From: Straminergon stramineum
Taxonomy: Eukaryota; Streptophyta; Bryopsida; Hypnales; Calliergonaceae
Length of the DNA stretch: 64,000 nucleotides
Assembly (NCBI GenBank): GCA_963920665.1
Contig: OY987267.1
Span: 17,918,001 to 17,982,000, forward strand
Reading direction: 5' to 3'
Both the position numbers and the translations under genes were made by a program. Below the pieces are notes generated by a model. That model saw only the letters and a list, made by a program, of their open reading frames with translations, ran no database searches and was not told where the DNA came from. Below are positions 25,250 to 37,500 of this stretch, in pieces (position 1 is the stretch's first letter; the number at the start of each line of letters is the position of its first letter).

Positions 25250-26578
25250 CTAAACCTAGCTCCAAGCCCAAAATCCCAATCCCAACTTCCTGGGGTTTTG
25301 GGTTGTAGACGGTGAATAAAAAAATATCAAATGTCGGACTTGAGACTCCAGGGCAGGGTTTTTGGGGGGGGCGTGTGGCAGTTCGCTGGCTGTGCTGCAC
25401 TGGTCCAAATTTGGAGGGACGATGGCACAGGGGCCAATATTTGGCGGGCTGAGCCAATTATTGCTCAAAACAAAAATGCTGCTTCAGAGTGTGAAGGCCA
25501 AAAGTCCCATCTCTAAATCCCAACTTTGTCCCTAACTTGTAAAATTATATATAGTAGTTAAATGTCCCCAAAATAGGTCAAATAATCAAACATCCATTTG
25601 GAGGGCAGTTTTAGCTTCAAAGTTGCATTGAAGAAATTTGGAGAAGATTTTAGTCTACCAGGATGTTTTATATGTTATTGTTCTCCTCATTTAATATTCA
25701 TCAAATTAGTTGGGACTTAAGGGTTGAGTTGGGTTTTCACTTCGACCGGACCTAATTCAACTTCTAAGTCCTATTTCCTTGCCACCAAATTGTTCAAAAA
25801 GTGTTGCCATGTGGGACTTGGGATATAATGTGAAGCCAAATTTTCAACTCTCCACCAATCAAATTTTTTATTGTGAAGCAACCCTTAGTAACCTTATTCC
25901 TACAACTATCACCTAATCAATGATACCTTGTAAGGCCAAACTATCATGTTTTGGTGAAATCGGCGAAGGTCCAAGATGCCTTTTGCAAATTCAATGCATG
26001 TAAGTCATTTGAGATCTCAATCAAATTGACTGATTCAAGGAGATCTCAATGCAAATAAGTTTGAATCCTTATATTTATTTGATTGAAAATTTCAAATTAC
26101 TCACAAGAAAGAAGATTCAATACCTAAGTCTTCTATTACTAACAATGCTTTACTATTGTGGTCATTTTTAATGTTGTAGTGCATATACTTCACCCTTGAG
26201 TGGTCCGAAGTCTATTTTCTGAATAATGAACAAAGTGCTTTGGGTTGATGTCTTGTCTAAATAATTCCTATTCATCCCAAGTGATGCTTGAATTTTATAT
26301 TATTTAAAAAAAAATTTAAAAATTTAAAAAAAACTTCTTGTGAACAACCAATTAGATGAATTGATTGAAGTCAATAATATATTCCTAAAAAGATAAAAGC
26401 AAAACTCTGCATAAATTCAAGAAAGGATTTGGGTTGTTACAAGGTTAAGGATCACTATCAAAATTTGAGAATTAAATATTAGTACATCTTGAGCTCTTCC
26501 TTCCCTAAAGAAACTGGTTTCTAACTTAATATCCTCAAAGTTTTGACTTAAACCCTCAAAGTCATTGACTGCTCCAGG
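25250..26578. other. Intergenic between kinase and KCS genes
   Basis: No gene or repeat boundary was recognised. The first 250 bp are GC-rich and may hold the kinase promoter. The rest is AT-rich. Confidence 0.4.
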
Positions 26579-26638
26579 TTGGGATGGGGTCAGCAGCTAG
26601 TGGGGAGCACCAATTTGCACTCTGGGCTCCTCTTGATG
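26579..26638 (-). pseudogene. Duplicated fragment of KCS 3' end
   Basis: About 60 bp here closely match the last coding bases and start of the 3' UTR of the neighbouring KCS gene (26771-26830). Both contain GGTCAGCAGC or a near match, and CACCAATTTGCACTCTGGG. The fragment lies about 190 bp downstream, in the same orientation. It is most simply a small tandem duplication or the remnant of a second KCS copy. Confidence 0.6.
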
Positions 26639-26781
26639 TTCGACCAAACAATGCTACCTTCTTTCATTCACAAACCACAAGACCTAGACTCTTCCAAACC
26701 TAATAAAATCCACCGGTTCTAGATACTAAGTTTGATTTTATGAAATGGGCACCACCCTCCACTTCCATTGTTGGGATGAAG

Positions 26782-29700
26782 TCAGCAGCAGTTGGGAGGC
26801 ACCAATTTGCACTCTGGGATTTGCTTGATAGGAAACTGGTGAATGACGTCGTTCCAAGGGTTGAAGGTGGGTGGGTGGATTGTGCGGAGAGCTTTCCACA
26901 CAGCACTGTTGCATTTGAAGCCGGAGCCAAATGCTATTTGCCACACTCGGTCGCCTCGTTGCACTCGGCCCTTGGCCTCGGCGTACGCCAGCTCGTACCA
27001 CAAGGAGCTGCTGGAAGTGTTGCCGAATCTGCCACAACCATGGAATTAACCAGCAATTCCAATGATCAGGTCCCCACATTGGAAACAAAAAATGAAGGAA
27101 ATCAAGAAATCCATTCAGTGGACGATTTTCCCAATGAGATGTTGAGGCGGTTCCTCCTTTCAAAACTAGGCTGACGGAAGTAGATTTCTTGTTTTGCACA
27201 ATACTTTACAGAAAGCTACCCTATGATTTTAACGAATGTATCCCGAAGTTGATCCATTAGAGTTTTGTGAAGAGATTAACATTAGGCTACAACATCAACT
27301 TCGTTTAAATTGGGCAGATCTCAGTGAGATTGGTGCTTACACAAACCTCTTGCTTATTGAGCTATTAACACATGGAAGTCATAGCTTTCAAAGCTCTAGG
27401 CACACTTGAACATTACAATTTTGGCACTCTGAAATATGTCATGTGCAGAACATTATTGAGTAGTCAGTTGTATTTAAGACCCTTGCAAACAGTACCTAGG
27501 TCTTATCTAGAGTGGACAGTGGTAAGATCTCACAACTGCTCAAGAATCTCCGTTAAACATTTATTTTATTCTTTGAAACAAATGAAACAGTGAAACATTT
27601 AATCGAAAAACGTATGACCATTTTCTCGTGGAACCAGTCAGTGCCTGCAACTCCTGCAAAGATTTATGGCCATTTTATTGTTGAAAAAGAGCCTGTGAAC
27701 GAGCTTTAATGGTCAATGGCTATTTTATCGAGGAAACAGAGCCTTCCGGTCTGCATTACTAATTTATGGCTATATTATTTTAAGTAATTCAAACGAGTCA
27801 GTGAGCACGCATTAGTTATGTGTATATATTTGTTTCAACTTACCGGTACAGCGTCATGCGAGAAGGCTCCATGTGGGAGTCACTGAGCTTGAGATTCTTT
27901 TGAATTTCGTCCAGCACCGCTCGACCGCCCGCGTGAATACAAAAGTGCTCAAAGGCCTTTTGGAAGTCTGGAATGTACAAAGGCTTGCGGTGCTTCCTGG
28001 GCAACACTTTCCTTCCCAGCAAGCTGATGAAGAAGCGCAGCTGCTCCGTGATGGGGAGCACCAGAGGCCCCAGAGTGGTGATGTTGGTCTTCAGGGCATC
28101 CCCGGCCACGCTCATCAGCTCCTTCTTCAGCGTCACGCCCACTTGACCGTTTTCATCCTCTTCCTGAGGACCACAATTAATCATAAAAAACGTCACAAAG
28201 ATATTGAATGAGAAGTCACCTTTCACATTAACGCAGAGCATCCCAATTTCGGGAATTGTTTCTATGTGTGTCAATCTTGGGTACACCTCCAAATTAACAG
28301 TCAGATTTGAAGTTTCAAAACTTATTCATACACTGTTTGAATAATGCATGCTAATGTGCATTGGAATCCTCTTTCACTTGCCAATAAGAGGCGATCAAAA
28401 TAATCTAATTTTTACTTACTATACAATACGTATGCTCCATTGCTTCTTGGGTTGATTTTGGGTGCACGTGCTTAGCTTGATCAAGGTACGGACTCAATTC
28501 AAATTACGAGTGACCCAGCAGCACCACTACGAGTATGCCTTATAATCATTATAAAATAGTAAAGAGGTCATTTTAGAATAACTACCTATGTTAAAACTCT
28601 GACCCTTCGTAACTGATGAATGCAACATCCAAATAACGCATGTTTTGGTGCAATGAAATCTGTTTCATCTACCGCTCAGCAACACTTAACAGATCAAGTC
28701 CGTGACCCTAAACCTTAGAACTTTAAAACCCTAAACCCTAAAAAACCCTAAAAACCCAGCCTTACCTCATAAACGCATTGGTAGCATCGGTCCAGAGCTC
28801 CTGTGTGCGTCCTCACCGTGTGCACCAGCTCATATTTCGCCCGCGTCCACCCCTCCCAACTCCGGTTCGACAGCAACACCGCCGCTCCGCCCAGCTTGAA
28901 CAAGCAATTCGTCACTAGCTTTGTTCTGTCCTCGACACACACACACACACAAATCTCATCAACAATTACAAACTCTTCTACTCACAAATCCTCAGGAACT
29001 TCCCGGAGGTCGGAAAATGCGATTACAATACCAGATTTTGTAAAGAAATCGATGCAAACCCCTTGAAACTTCATCGTCACTACCAACATAACACAAATGT
29101 ACGCAAAATTCACCAAATCGGGAGCCTCAACCAAATTAATTATGTCTGGAGCAACACCCACTACACGTACTAGGATGTAGCAGTTTCAACACATCATCAA
29201 ATATTTTGCAATGGTTCTGTAGCAGTTCCGTTCTTCGCAAAAAAACTTATGGTCTATGGCGAACCATTGTCCAAAGTGCTGCAAACTTGGTGCAAGAGTC
29301 GTGAGCACGGAACCAACGCATATCTATGCCTAAACTGGTGTAAAACCTATTGCAATCTCAAGTAGTTGCCAAATAATATATTGCATAGTATTACACTAAA
29401 CCATTGCAAAATTGATAATAGATATATGAAGGTCATTGCAAAACCACTACAAAAACTATTACAATGTTATCAGCCTTCCGCACTCCTGGTACCTGTCATT
29501 GCCGTAGTAAGGGCTCAGCGCCAGAACTTCTTGACTGCACACCACGGCATACGCCGCTCTTCGATCAATTCGCAACAGATCTTTCGCCAAATCGATGGCG
29601 ATCAAGCCTGCGCTGCACCCCATGCCGCCCAAGTTCACGCTCTTGATGTCGCCCCGCATCTTGTACCGGTTCACGATCATGGCCGACAGTGACGGCGTCG

Positions 29701-30880
29701 GATTGAACAGACTGCAGTTCACGACCAGGATCTGAACCTGCCCGGGGTGCACTCCAGTCTTGGAGAAAAGCTCATCAAGGGAAGAGAAGATGTTCGCTTG
29801 CGCTTCCTCTCGTGCGGCGCGCAGGGAGCGGTCGATTGGAAGAGTGCTCTGGAACATGAAGCAGTCGTCGCCCATGTTCGACTTCTCCAGAATCTTGCGC
29901 TTGAACTCCAAGCTCTCGTCACTGTCCAAAAAGAATCTCACCAATTTCAACGTCCGGCTTAGCTTCAAAATAGTTCATTTCTGGAACAATCAGGAACCCA
30001 TGTGGTGCAATTATCATACTGAACGTTAGCGGATCATTTTTGGACCCTCTACAACAGGAGGTGAAGGTTGCAACACACCACCAGTGATATTAATTGCAAT
30101 GGTTTTGTAGCGGTTTTGTACTTTGCCTTGAATCCATGGCCTATTGCAAACCGTTGCAAAGGTGCATACTTGTTGCGAAAGACTTGGGCATGGAACCAGC
30201 GCTTACCTATGCTAAAATTATTGCAAAAACTAATTGCAATCTCTAATAGTTGCAAACACTCACATTGCACAATATTTTACTCACCCGTTCCAAAAGTTTC
30301 ATATATTTCTGGAGATCTTTGCCAAACTACATTGCAATCAATCTCAACCATCTGGGATGGCTAGCTAGTATCCCACTCACCTGTACATGCCCGTAGAGGC
30401 TGCGAAGTTCAGGAACTGTTGTTTGGATAGGGCGTTCTTGCGGTCCGGCTTGTAGCAGGCGAAGTCCACAAGGAAGACTTTGCGTGGGCGGAGGAGGAAG
30501 TACGTCGAGATTGCAACGATAAAGGCGAAGAGCGCGCTGAAGACGCTGTGGGGCTGCAGCTGGTTGTTGCTGAGGATTTGGATCCTGTCCCCGAAGTTGC
30601 GGAAATCAACTTCAAGCTGGTTCCCGAGCTGGTTGCTGAAGATTTGGAGCGAGACGACGAAGCTCGGAAGCTGAAGCTGGTTCCCGCAGAGGATTTGAAT
30701 CGCCTCGTGCACGCGGTGGATTTCGAGGAAGCCGAGGATGAGGATCATGCAAAGGACGGCGCGCATGGTGACCGACTGGGAAATTTCGCGAAGCGTGTTC
30801 CGAACTTTGATCGCCGTTGTTGCAGCTCCCGGGCTCGACCACTCCACGTCCTCTGAATTTCTCGAATTCGAAGTCCCCAT
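26782..30880 (-). CDS. 3-ketoacyl-CoA synthase (FAE1/KCS family)
   Basis: Five exons on the minus strand: 30381-30880, 29493-29957, 28766-28925, 27844-28163 and 26782-27028. All junctions are GT-AG and keep frame, giving 563 aa. The enzyme condenses malonyl-CoA with acyl-CoA in the ER, the first and chain-length-determining step of very-long-chain fatty acid elongation for waxes, suberin and sphingolipids. Two hydrophobic spans are visible (about residues 38-55 and 112-130). The FAE1_CUT1_RppA domain starts at VDFACYKP (138). The catalytic triad is intact: Cys281 in GMGCSAG, His452 in IHAGGRAV and Asn485 in [12 protein letters not shown], with spacing as in FAE1. The protein is about 60 residues longer than usual because of an internally repetitive segment between the two spans. 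The start is the ATG at 30880. Four introns is unusual, since most angiosperm KCS genes have none or one. The precise KCS subgroup is not assigned. Confidence 0.92.
28726..28757. repeat. Interstitial telomere-like repeats in KCS intron 3
   Basis: Several AAACCCTA and AAAACCCTA units lie in the third KCS intron, ending 8 bp from the exon 3 splice donor. They are degenerate and short, so this is not a telomere. Confidence 0.7.
28931..28952. repeat. (CA)n microsatellite next to KCS splice acceptor
   Basis: A CA dinucleotide run on the plus strand reads as (GT)n on the gene strand, in the last bases of KCS intron 2. It abuts the acceptor of exon 3. Confidence 0.7.
29204..29466. mobile_element. 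MITE in KCS intron 2
   Basis: The ends are imperfect inverted repeats: the left is TTGCAATGGTTCTGTAGCAG and the reverse-complemented right is TTGTAATAGTTTTTGTAGTG. A related copy lies in intron 1 (about 30091-30285), sharing blocks such as TATTGCAA, GGAACCA and ATTGCAATCTC in the same order. The element is non-coding and its right end lies 26 bp from the exon 2 donor. Confidence 0.6.
30091..30285. mobile_element. Related MITE copy in KCS intron 1
   Basis: It starts with TTGCAATGGTTTTGTAGCGG and runs colinearly with the intron 2 element, sharing the GGAACCA and ATTGCAATCTC blocks. The right inverted end is not clear, so this copy may be truncated. Confidence 0.55.
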
Positions 30881-32957
30881 GGCGATCGAAGAGCTCACTG
30901 ACTCCGTAATGCTTACTGATCAATGCCCACTTGACCTACAGCTAATTAAGGCCGGTTTTCAAAATGACATGCAATTAAATTACAACCATGGGAGGAAGTT
31001 AAGACAGTCCTATTGCAGGGTACGTGGTTACACTGTATATGTGAATGGTTCTTCAATTCGATCTCTAGCTCAATCTGTTGCAAATTTAGTTCAGTCACTT
31101 CAGCATACAGTAGCATTTGGACGTATGATCGATGAGGTTCACTCACTAGCTACCTCTATCTACCGACTCAGAGTTTCATTTTGTTACACAACGTGGTGCG
31201 CTCATTGCTCTAATCACTGAAGTCGATAAACAAGGTGAACAAAACCGTAGCTAGCTAGCTAGACGAAGATAGAACGAGAATATAATGTTCCTACAAGTCC
31301 ACAACGAACTCCTTCGATCGACCGGGTTCAGTATGAACAGCTAGCTAGCTGCAAAAATGAGATCAGGATTCAATTAACCTGGCCAGACTGTCTGAGTCCC
31401 GGCCCAGGCTCCCAACTAGAACTTGCTAATCTCGGAAATGGAGCAAACTAGCAGTTTAAGTTACTTAGTGCATATGCGTTACAAGTCCCTGGTACACGAC
31501 TGAGGGCTAATTATACGTAATAAATAAAAGACTACAACCTGGCTTGGATATTATATAAGAAGACTCTACACCTAGTATAGTCAGCTGGAGCTGGGCTCGG
31601 TGCATGATTGAACGGTGCAGGTAAGTTGCAACTGATAGATATAACTCAGACGTGGTGATACACAAGCATGAAGTGACTTTAATTCACCTCTGGCCCTCCC
31701 TGAGTTTGTCTTCTGCAGGGGGGCGGGTGCAGGTGTGCAGCGGATGTGATTGGCCAAAGCATACTCAACAAGTCAACATCCAACATAGGGACACCTTTTG
31801 CTCTGCACACCGGCCCAATGTATCTGCACCCACAACTAAGTTACATGTACCACCCTCCCTGAATTCTCGGAGCCACGATATATTACTGACTCAATTCCTT
31901 GATGAGATTGATGCTGGTACACTTAACTCTAATATATATTTAACAGAAAGGGACTGGGTATCCTTCAAACTTGACTGGAATCATGGAAGCATGGTAGTAG
32001 ACATTAATTATTGTCAAGTTTTCCATCTTGATGTCCAAATCACCAAAAGTGCAGATTTGGACATTCAAATGACGAACAAAAGAGGTCAACTCACGATCAG
32101 AATCTGTCTTAGTGAGTTATTTCTTCATGCACTGACCCACTATGGCTATATACATAGTTAGGGTAATGGGTGTACACTTAACTATTGTAACATACCCTTG
32201 AATTGAAGTCAAGAAGTGATCCCACAGGTAATTGGAACTGGAATGCACCATACCTTGTCATATATCCCTGCTAGTGAGAGGGTTTAATTTCATCAGCACG
32301 TAGTTTTCGAATCAGAAGGGCCAAGCAAAATGCTGAAAAAGGAGATATAACACCACCAGACAAAGGTCAAAGCCTAAACAGCATATACCAAACAGTAAAT
32401 GACTTGGAGGAAATTTTGGAAGCAATGAGCCGGGGTAAGCTTACTGGAGTCTAGCTGTATGTAAGTTAGGTCTGTTTCTAGAAATTTACGATACCAGGTT
32501 ATTAAGCTAGATGCTCTCATGTAGGCATATGCATATAGTTAATGAGTGCCTGTCTGCTCAGGGAATGCACTTGAAGGCTCTGATAGTCTGATATGATAAA
32601 TTACGTATTTGAGGCCGAACTGGCATTAATATAATTATTAGTAGTTGAAAATTACATCGTGCTGGATGTTAAGCCATAACTGTCAAGCTCTTACGTTAAT
32701 TCATTACCAGTTCCAGCGGCAACTCCTTCAGAGTGACAGAGCTTCAAATCAGGCATTTCTGGTAGAACGGCTGTTAGAGCATCTGCAATGGTGTCTCGGT
32801 AAACAGTCCCAGTATTGCAGATCGCGGGGCTTTCCACGAGGCTTGCATACTGCCGGGGATTTTATAGAATAAAAGTCGATCCAATGCAAAGTCAGCAATC
32901 TATACGTCAAATGGGACATTTTACATTGTAAAAAGAAAGAAATTTAAGGAAAATTTC
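30881..32957. other. KCS upstream region, no gene recognised
   Basis: About 2 kb of intermediate composition lie between the divergent ends of the KCS gene and the copia element. CTAG tetranucleotide repeats occur at about 31244-31263 and 31341-31351. A 169-codon frame at 31652-32161 (+) opens on a non-ATG codon and has no motif. A sequence near 32768 (TTAGAGCATCTGCAATGG) resembles the end of the MITE at 39787. Confidence 0.45.
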
Positions 32958-33134
32958 TGTTGACAAATACACCTTTAGGGTTTCATCACCTGTACAAAGA
33001 CTACATTCATCTAGATAGATAGGGTTGTCACTTGACTGTTTAAGGTCACCAATGTATATATTAGTCGATTAAGCTTCTACTCAACCTCTCTCAAGTTTGA
33101 TACAATTGTTGCAAGATAGCGACTTGTTTCTTTA
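32958..33134 (+). repeat. 5' LTR of copia element
   Basis: About 177 bp, beginning TGTTGACAAATAC and ending TTTCTTTA directly before the primer site. It is about 91% identical to the 3' LTR. It lies immediately after the ATTTC target duplication. Confidence 0.88.
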
Positions 33135-33146
33135 TGGTATCAGAGC
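33135..33146 (+). other. Primer binding site (tRNA-iMet)
   Basis: TGGTATCAGAGC, complementary to the 3' end of plant initiator Met-tRNA, lies directly after the 5' LTR. This is the usual copia priming site. Confidence 0.92.
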
Positions 33147-33376
33147 TAAGTTTAGATCCTTGAAGTAGTCAAAGTACGCCTCAAGACCCGTCCATCACCT
33201 CTAGCTAACGAGAGCACAAAATAGAAGTTATAGTGCTCCTTTCTCTTCTTCCTTTTGTTTCTTTTCTCTTTTTTCTCCTTTTTTTTCAAATTATAGAATA
33301 GTCACAGACGTCATAGAAGCAGCACTATGAAGAGAAGTCGAAACCACAAAGTTCTGATCAAAACATTCCAAATACC

Positions 33377-34550
33377 ATGGATCCAAGCATGAAGGATGTA
33401 CCTGAGACAATGAAGTTGGCAGGTCCCTCCAATTACATTATATGGAGCTATAAAGTGAAGATGATGCTGATGGAGAAAGGCTTGTGGAGATTCATCGAGC
33501 ACAACGAAGATCAGACTGTCGTCAACACTACCTTGTCAAGCCTCATCGAAGATGCTGCAAACTCCAATATAGCGCTTGGAGACGTTGCAACCACAAGGAC
33601 AACCGCAACTACAATTGATTCAAACCAAGATCGCGAACTCTGTTACCGAGCAAGACGAATCATCATATCGTCGGTAAGAGACTCAATCTTACTTAGTGTC
33701 ATCCATCTTAGAGAACCTCAAGCTATCTGGCAACATCTTCAAAGTCTATGTGATGTCAGAAACTTGTCTAAGGCCATATTCGTTATATTAAGACTTTTCA
33801 CAGATTTTGAGACAAAATGCTAGTTATTGAAAAATTCATTTAAAAAAATAGTAATTGAAACCAAAAATAAATAATGCTCAAATAGTGATCCTATAATAAA
33901 ATTCTAAAAGTTGGTGCTATTACCTATTTATAAAAAAATGCTAGTAAAGAGATAAAACGGTTTATCCTTGAGTCGAGGATAAAATGGAGACTACGAAAGG
34001 TCTCAATATAATGAATATGGCCTTGTTTAGGCATCTCTCTCTCAAGGAGAAGTTCTACTCCCTCAAACTAGCAAAAAGAAGACCGCTAGCAGGTCAATTG
34101 CAAGAAATAAACTTGTTAGTCACACAACTAGCGAACCTCAATATTCAAATATCAGATGAGGACTTGGTTGATCTCACTCTGAACAATCTACCCAGGAGTT
34201 GGTCTACCTTCAATCAAGTACATAAAGGTAGGGACAGTATGCCAACATTTCTAGAATTTGAAGGACTACTCTTGCAAGACGAACTAGGAAAAACCATAGA
34301 TCAGCAACGAGAAGATTCAGAACAAGTTAATTATGCTAGAACAGGTAGGGATACAACTTGTAGACACTACAGTGGTCCTCAACTTAGAAGAGGTCGGTCC
34401 AATCACGGTCGAGGATACCCTTCAAACGATTAACCTACGACTACACTACCGTCCACACAACTACAAACATCGATCTTCTACCACAACTGCGGCAAACAAG
34501 GTCACTTTGCTTGAGATTGCCACCGCATCACTCTGGAGGAGCGCATCAAG
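33377..34550 (+). pseudogene. Copia gag (broken by MITE)
   Basis: The frame opens at ATG 33377 with the typical copia gag start (a GPSNYIIWSYKVKMML-type motif). It is interrupted after residue 133 by the insertion at 33776-34018. The downstream half (about 34019-34433) continues the gag helices. A CCHC zinc knuckle (CGKQGHFA...C form) follows at about 34487-34520 and contains an in-frame TGA at 34512-34514. Gag would form the particle that packages element RNA; this copy cannot make it. Confidence 0.85.
33776..34018. mobile_element. 243-bp MITE inserted in copia gag
   Basis: The ends are inverted repeats of about 25-30 bp with few mismatches: the left begins ATATTCGTTATATT and the reverse-complemented right begins ATATTCATTATATT. 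It is flanked on both sides by GGCC (33772-33775 and 34019-34022), consistent with a 4-bp duplication within an AAGGCCTT palindrome. Skipping the element plus one GGCC rejoins the gag reading frame, which confirms the insertion boundaries. It has no coding capacity. Confidence 0.8.
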
Positions 34551-34559
34551 GCATTACAA

Positions 34560-37500
34560 CTACAACTTAGAAATCTCAACTCGCACCGGCAAGAACAACA
34601 CAATACGTCGTCAGGTCAAGTTCATATTGCTAAAATCCCCTACACTGAAGACCTCGAGTATGCCAAAGACTTGTATCCTGATGACTCATCCTACCCCCAA
34701 CACTGCATGGCTGTATTTCAAGATGACCCTACCAAACCTGAGGAAGTCATCAACACGTGCGTCACTGAAGAAGACTAGTTCCTAGATAGCAGTGCATCAT
34801 CTCATATTATAGGAAATTATAGTCTACTTCATCACATATCTTGCAACAGAATTCCCCACATTGGAATCGTCGGTAGTCAGATAATGCCAGTTGCCGGCCA
34901 GGGTTCTATAAATGCCACTAATATGTCAGGATCAATAAAGACAATCGACAATGTTCTCTACATTCCAGGCATTAAGACCAAGCTGCTATCAGTCGGGAAA
35001 CTTACTGATATAGGTTATTGTGTTCTATTCGAATCACAACATTGCACTATTTATGACAAAGACAACCCAAGCAGTATTTTCCTACACGACATTTGGGACC
35101 CTAGGAACAACCTTTATCGAGTCACCAACCAACTCTGCACATTTGTTCTCATCGTACAAGAGGCTTCATGCATCGGACAGCACCAAACCTCGTCTTAGAC
35201 AACAGTGGGACATCACCAACTTACTCGTCAAATACTCAAAATCAACAGTCGCTGCAGCTCGCAATCTACGGACACTCCGCACGACCTTCCACCGAGGAGA
35301 TTCACTTGTGGCACAAAAGGATTGGCCACATCCATTATCAAGGACTCTATCACATGACATCACGAAATTTGGTGGTTGGCATCCCGCCCATACCTCTCAT
35401 CAAGTATGTATGCAACTTGTGTATGATTGGCAAACTACCACGAGATCGTATTCCCAAGAAACGGACTTCCACAACAACGCGGAAACTCCAATTGGTGCAC
35501 ACCGACCTCTACGGACCCCTACCAATATCTTCCAGGTCAAGCAACAAATACATCTTGACATTTATTGATGATTTTTCTCGCAAAACTTGGCTTTACTTCA
35601 TTGCGGACAAAGCTCAAACTCTAAAATGCTTCAAACGCTTTAGAGCCCTTGTGGAAACACCGACATGCAAGATTGACAACCTTAGAAGTGACCGAGGGGG
35701 AGAATATCTCTCCAACAACTTTAGGGAATACTACCTCACCCACGGCATTGCTAGACAATTAACTGCTGGTTATTCTCCTCACTAGAATGGTATTGCAGAA
35801 AGAAAAAAACCGCACCCTTCTAGAAGGCATCTGAAGTATAGTCACAGGCACCCACATACCTAAGGCACTTTAGGAAGAAATAGCTCATACTGTCAACTAT
35901 ATCCACAATCAATGTCCTACTAAAGCCTTAAAGTTGCAAACTCGAGAGGAAGCCTTCATAGGCATCAAACCAAACCTTAGCCATCTTCGGGTTATTGGCA
36001 ACCTAGCTTATTGTCACATCTTAGATACTAAATGTCGAAAATTTGACCCTAAAGCTCTCTGCACTATATTGTTAGGATATGACAAAAACAACAAAGCCTA
36101 CCATTGCTACCATCCTCCCACCAGGAAAATCATCATCAGTCGAGACGTTCGTTTTGATGAACAACGCTTTGATATACCTACACCTGAAACTTCAAAACCT
36201 CTTTTTGAATTTGGTCTCCTAGACAACTTGAGCCTATCCCTTCCACCCACACATGTCCAAGTTCCCGCACTTCCTGCAACAACTAGCCATATTCGCTCTC
36301 GCAATCTAGTAGTCACAACCCCTCCTCTCATCACTCAGTTAAAACCCTCTCCCCTGAGTATACCTTTACCACACACCAACTCTCCAATTTCCCCTCCAGT
36401 CTCAATTCCCCAGACACCCCATACCCTTCTTGTCCAACACCTCCTGTACCCTCTCCACCTTCAGTACCTCGTCACTCCCAGCAACCTAGATGCCAGAATA
36501 TTCGCCCTGATGGCTACACCCTATGCTTATCTATAGAGGATTTCAATATATGTACCGTTCTTGCCAAACCTTCCACTGTTTTTCCTATAGAGCCTGACCA
36601 AGCCAACATTACTTTTAAACAAGCTAAAGCTGATCCTAGATGGCGCCAGGCAATGCAAGAAGAAATGCAATCCATTTGGAAAAACTAGACTTGGGACCTA
36701 GAACCATTACCTCCTGGAAAAACCGCAATTACTTGTAAGTGGGTTTTCAAACTGAAACCAGGCATCGCCGGCCAACCCCCTGTCAAGAAAGCCAAATTAG
36801 TGGCTCGTGGGTTCGAACAACGACGTGGTATCAATTTCAACGACACATTTGCTCCAGTCATAAAGTGGGCCACTCTCCGCACTACTATCGCACTTGCCAC
36901 AGCCAAACATTGGGACATCCATCACATGGACGTCCGCACCGCCTTTCTCCATGGTCTTCTCAAAGAACGTGTCTTCATGACTCAACCTCCTAGTTTTTGA
37001 GCTAGCAGTAGGGAACACTTCGTTTGTAATCTTAACAAATTACTATATGGTCTAAAACAAAGCCCACGAACCTAGTATGACAGGATCAATACATCTCTTC
37101 GAAGCATTGGCCTCCACCGCAGTACATCCGACAACAACATGTATTATCTACATCGCGACGGAGAAACTCTCATCCTACTACTCTATGTGGATGATCTATT
37201 CATTAGAGGTAGTTCCAACACCCTCATTACCTGGCTCAAGACGTTCCTTTGCACAAAATTTGACATGACTGATTTGGGCTTAATCCAACACTACCTCGGG
37301 ATCATGTTCGAATAGGTCATCTTGGGTATATTCCTACACTAGCGAGAGTACACTTACTCAATTCTCACTGAATTTGGAATGGAGGACTCCAAATCCGCAA
37401 CTACTCCATTCCTTGAAGGACAGATCCTCAAACTCAATATGACCTCACCTGCAGTGGATACTACACAATATTGTCGCCTAGTCAAGAAATTGATTTTCTT

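Noticed and set aside
28726..28757. Telomere array or chromosome end
   Set aside because: There are only a few degenerate units inside an intron of a complete gene.
30548..30856. An acidic, repeat-containing plus-strand frame across KCS exon 1
   Set aside because: It is the antisense shadow of the repeated KCS N-terminus. The minus strand encodes the conserved domain.
31652..32161. A 169-codon frame upstream of the copia element
   Set aside because: It opens on GTG, has no family motif and has no supported splice sites.
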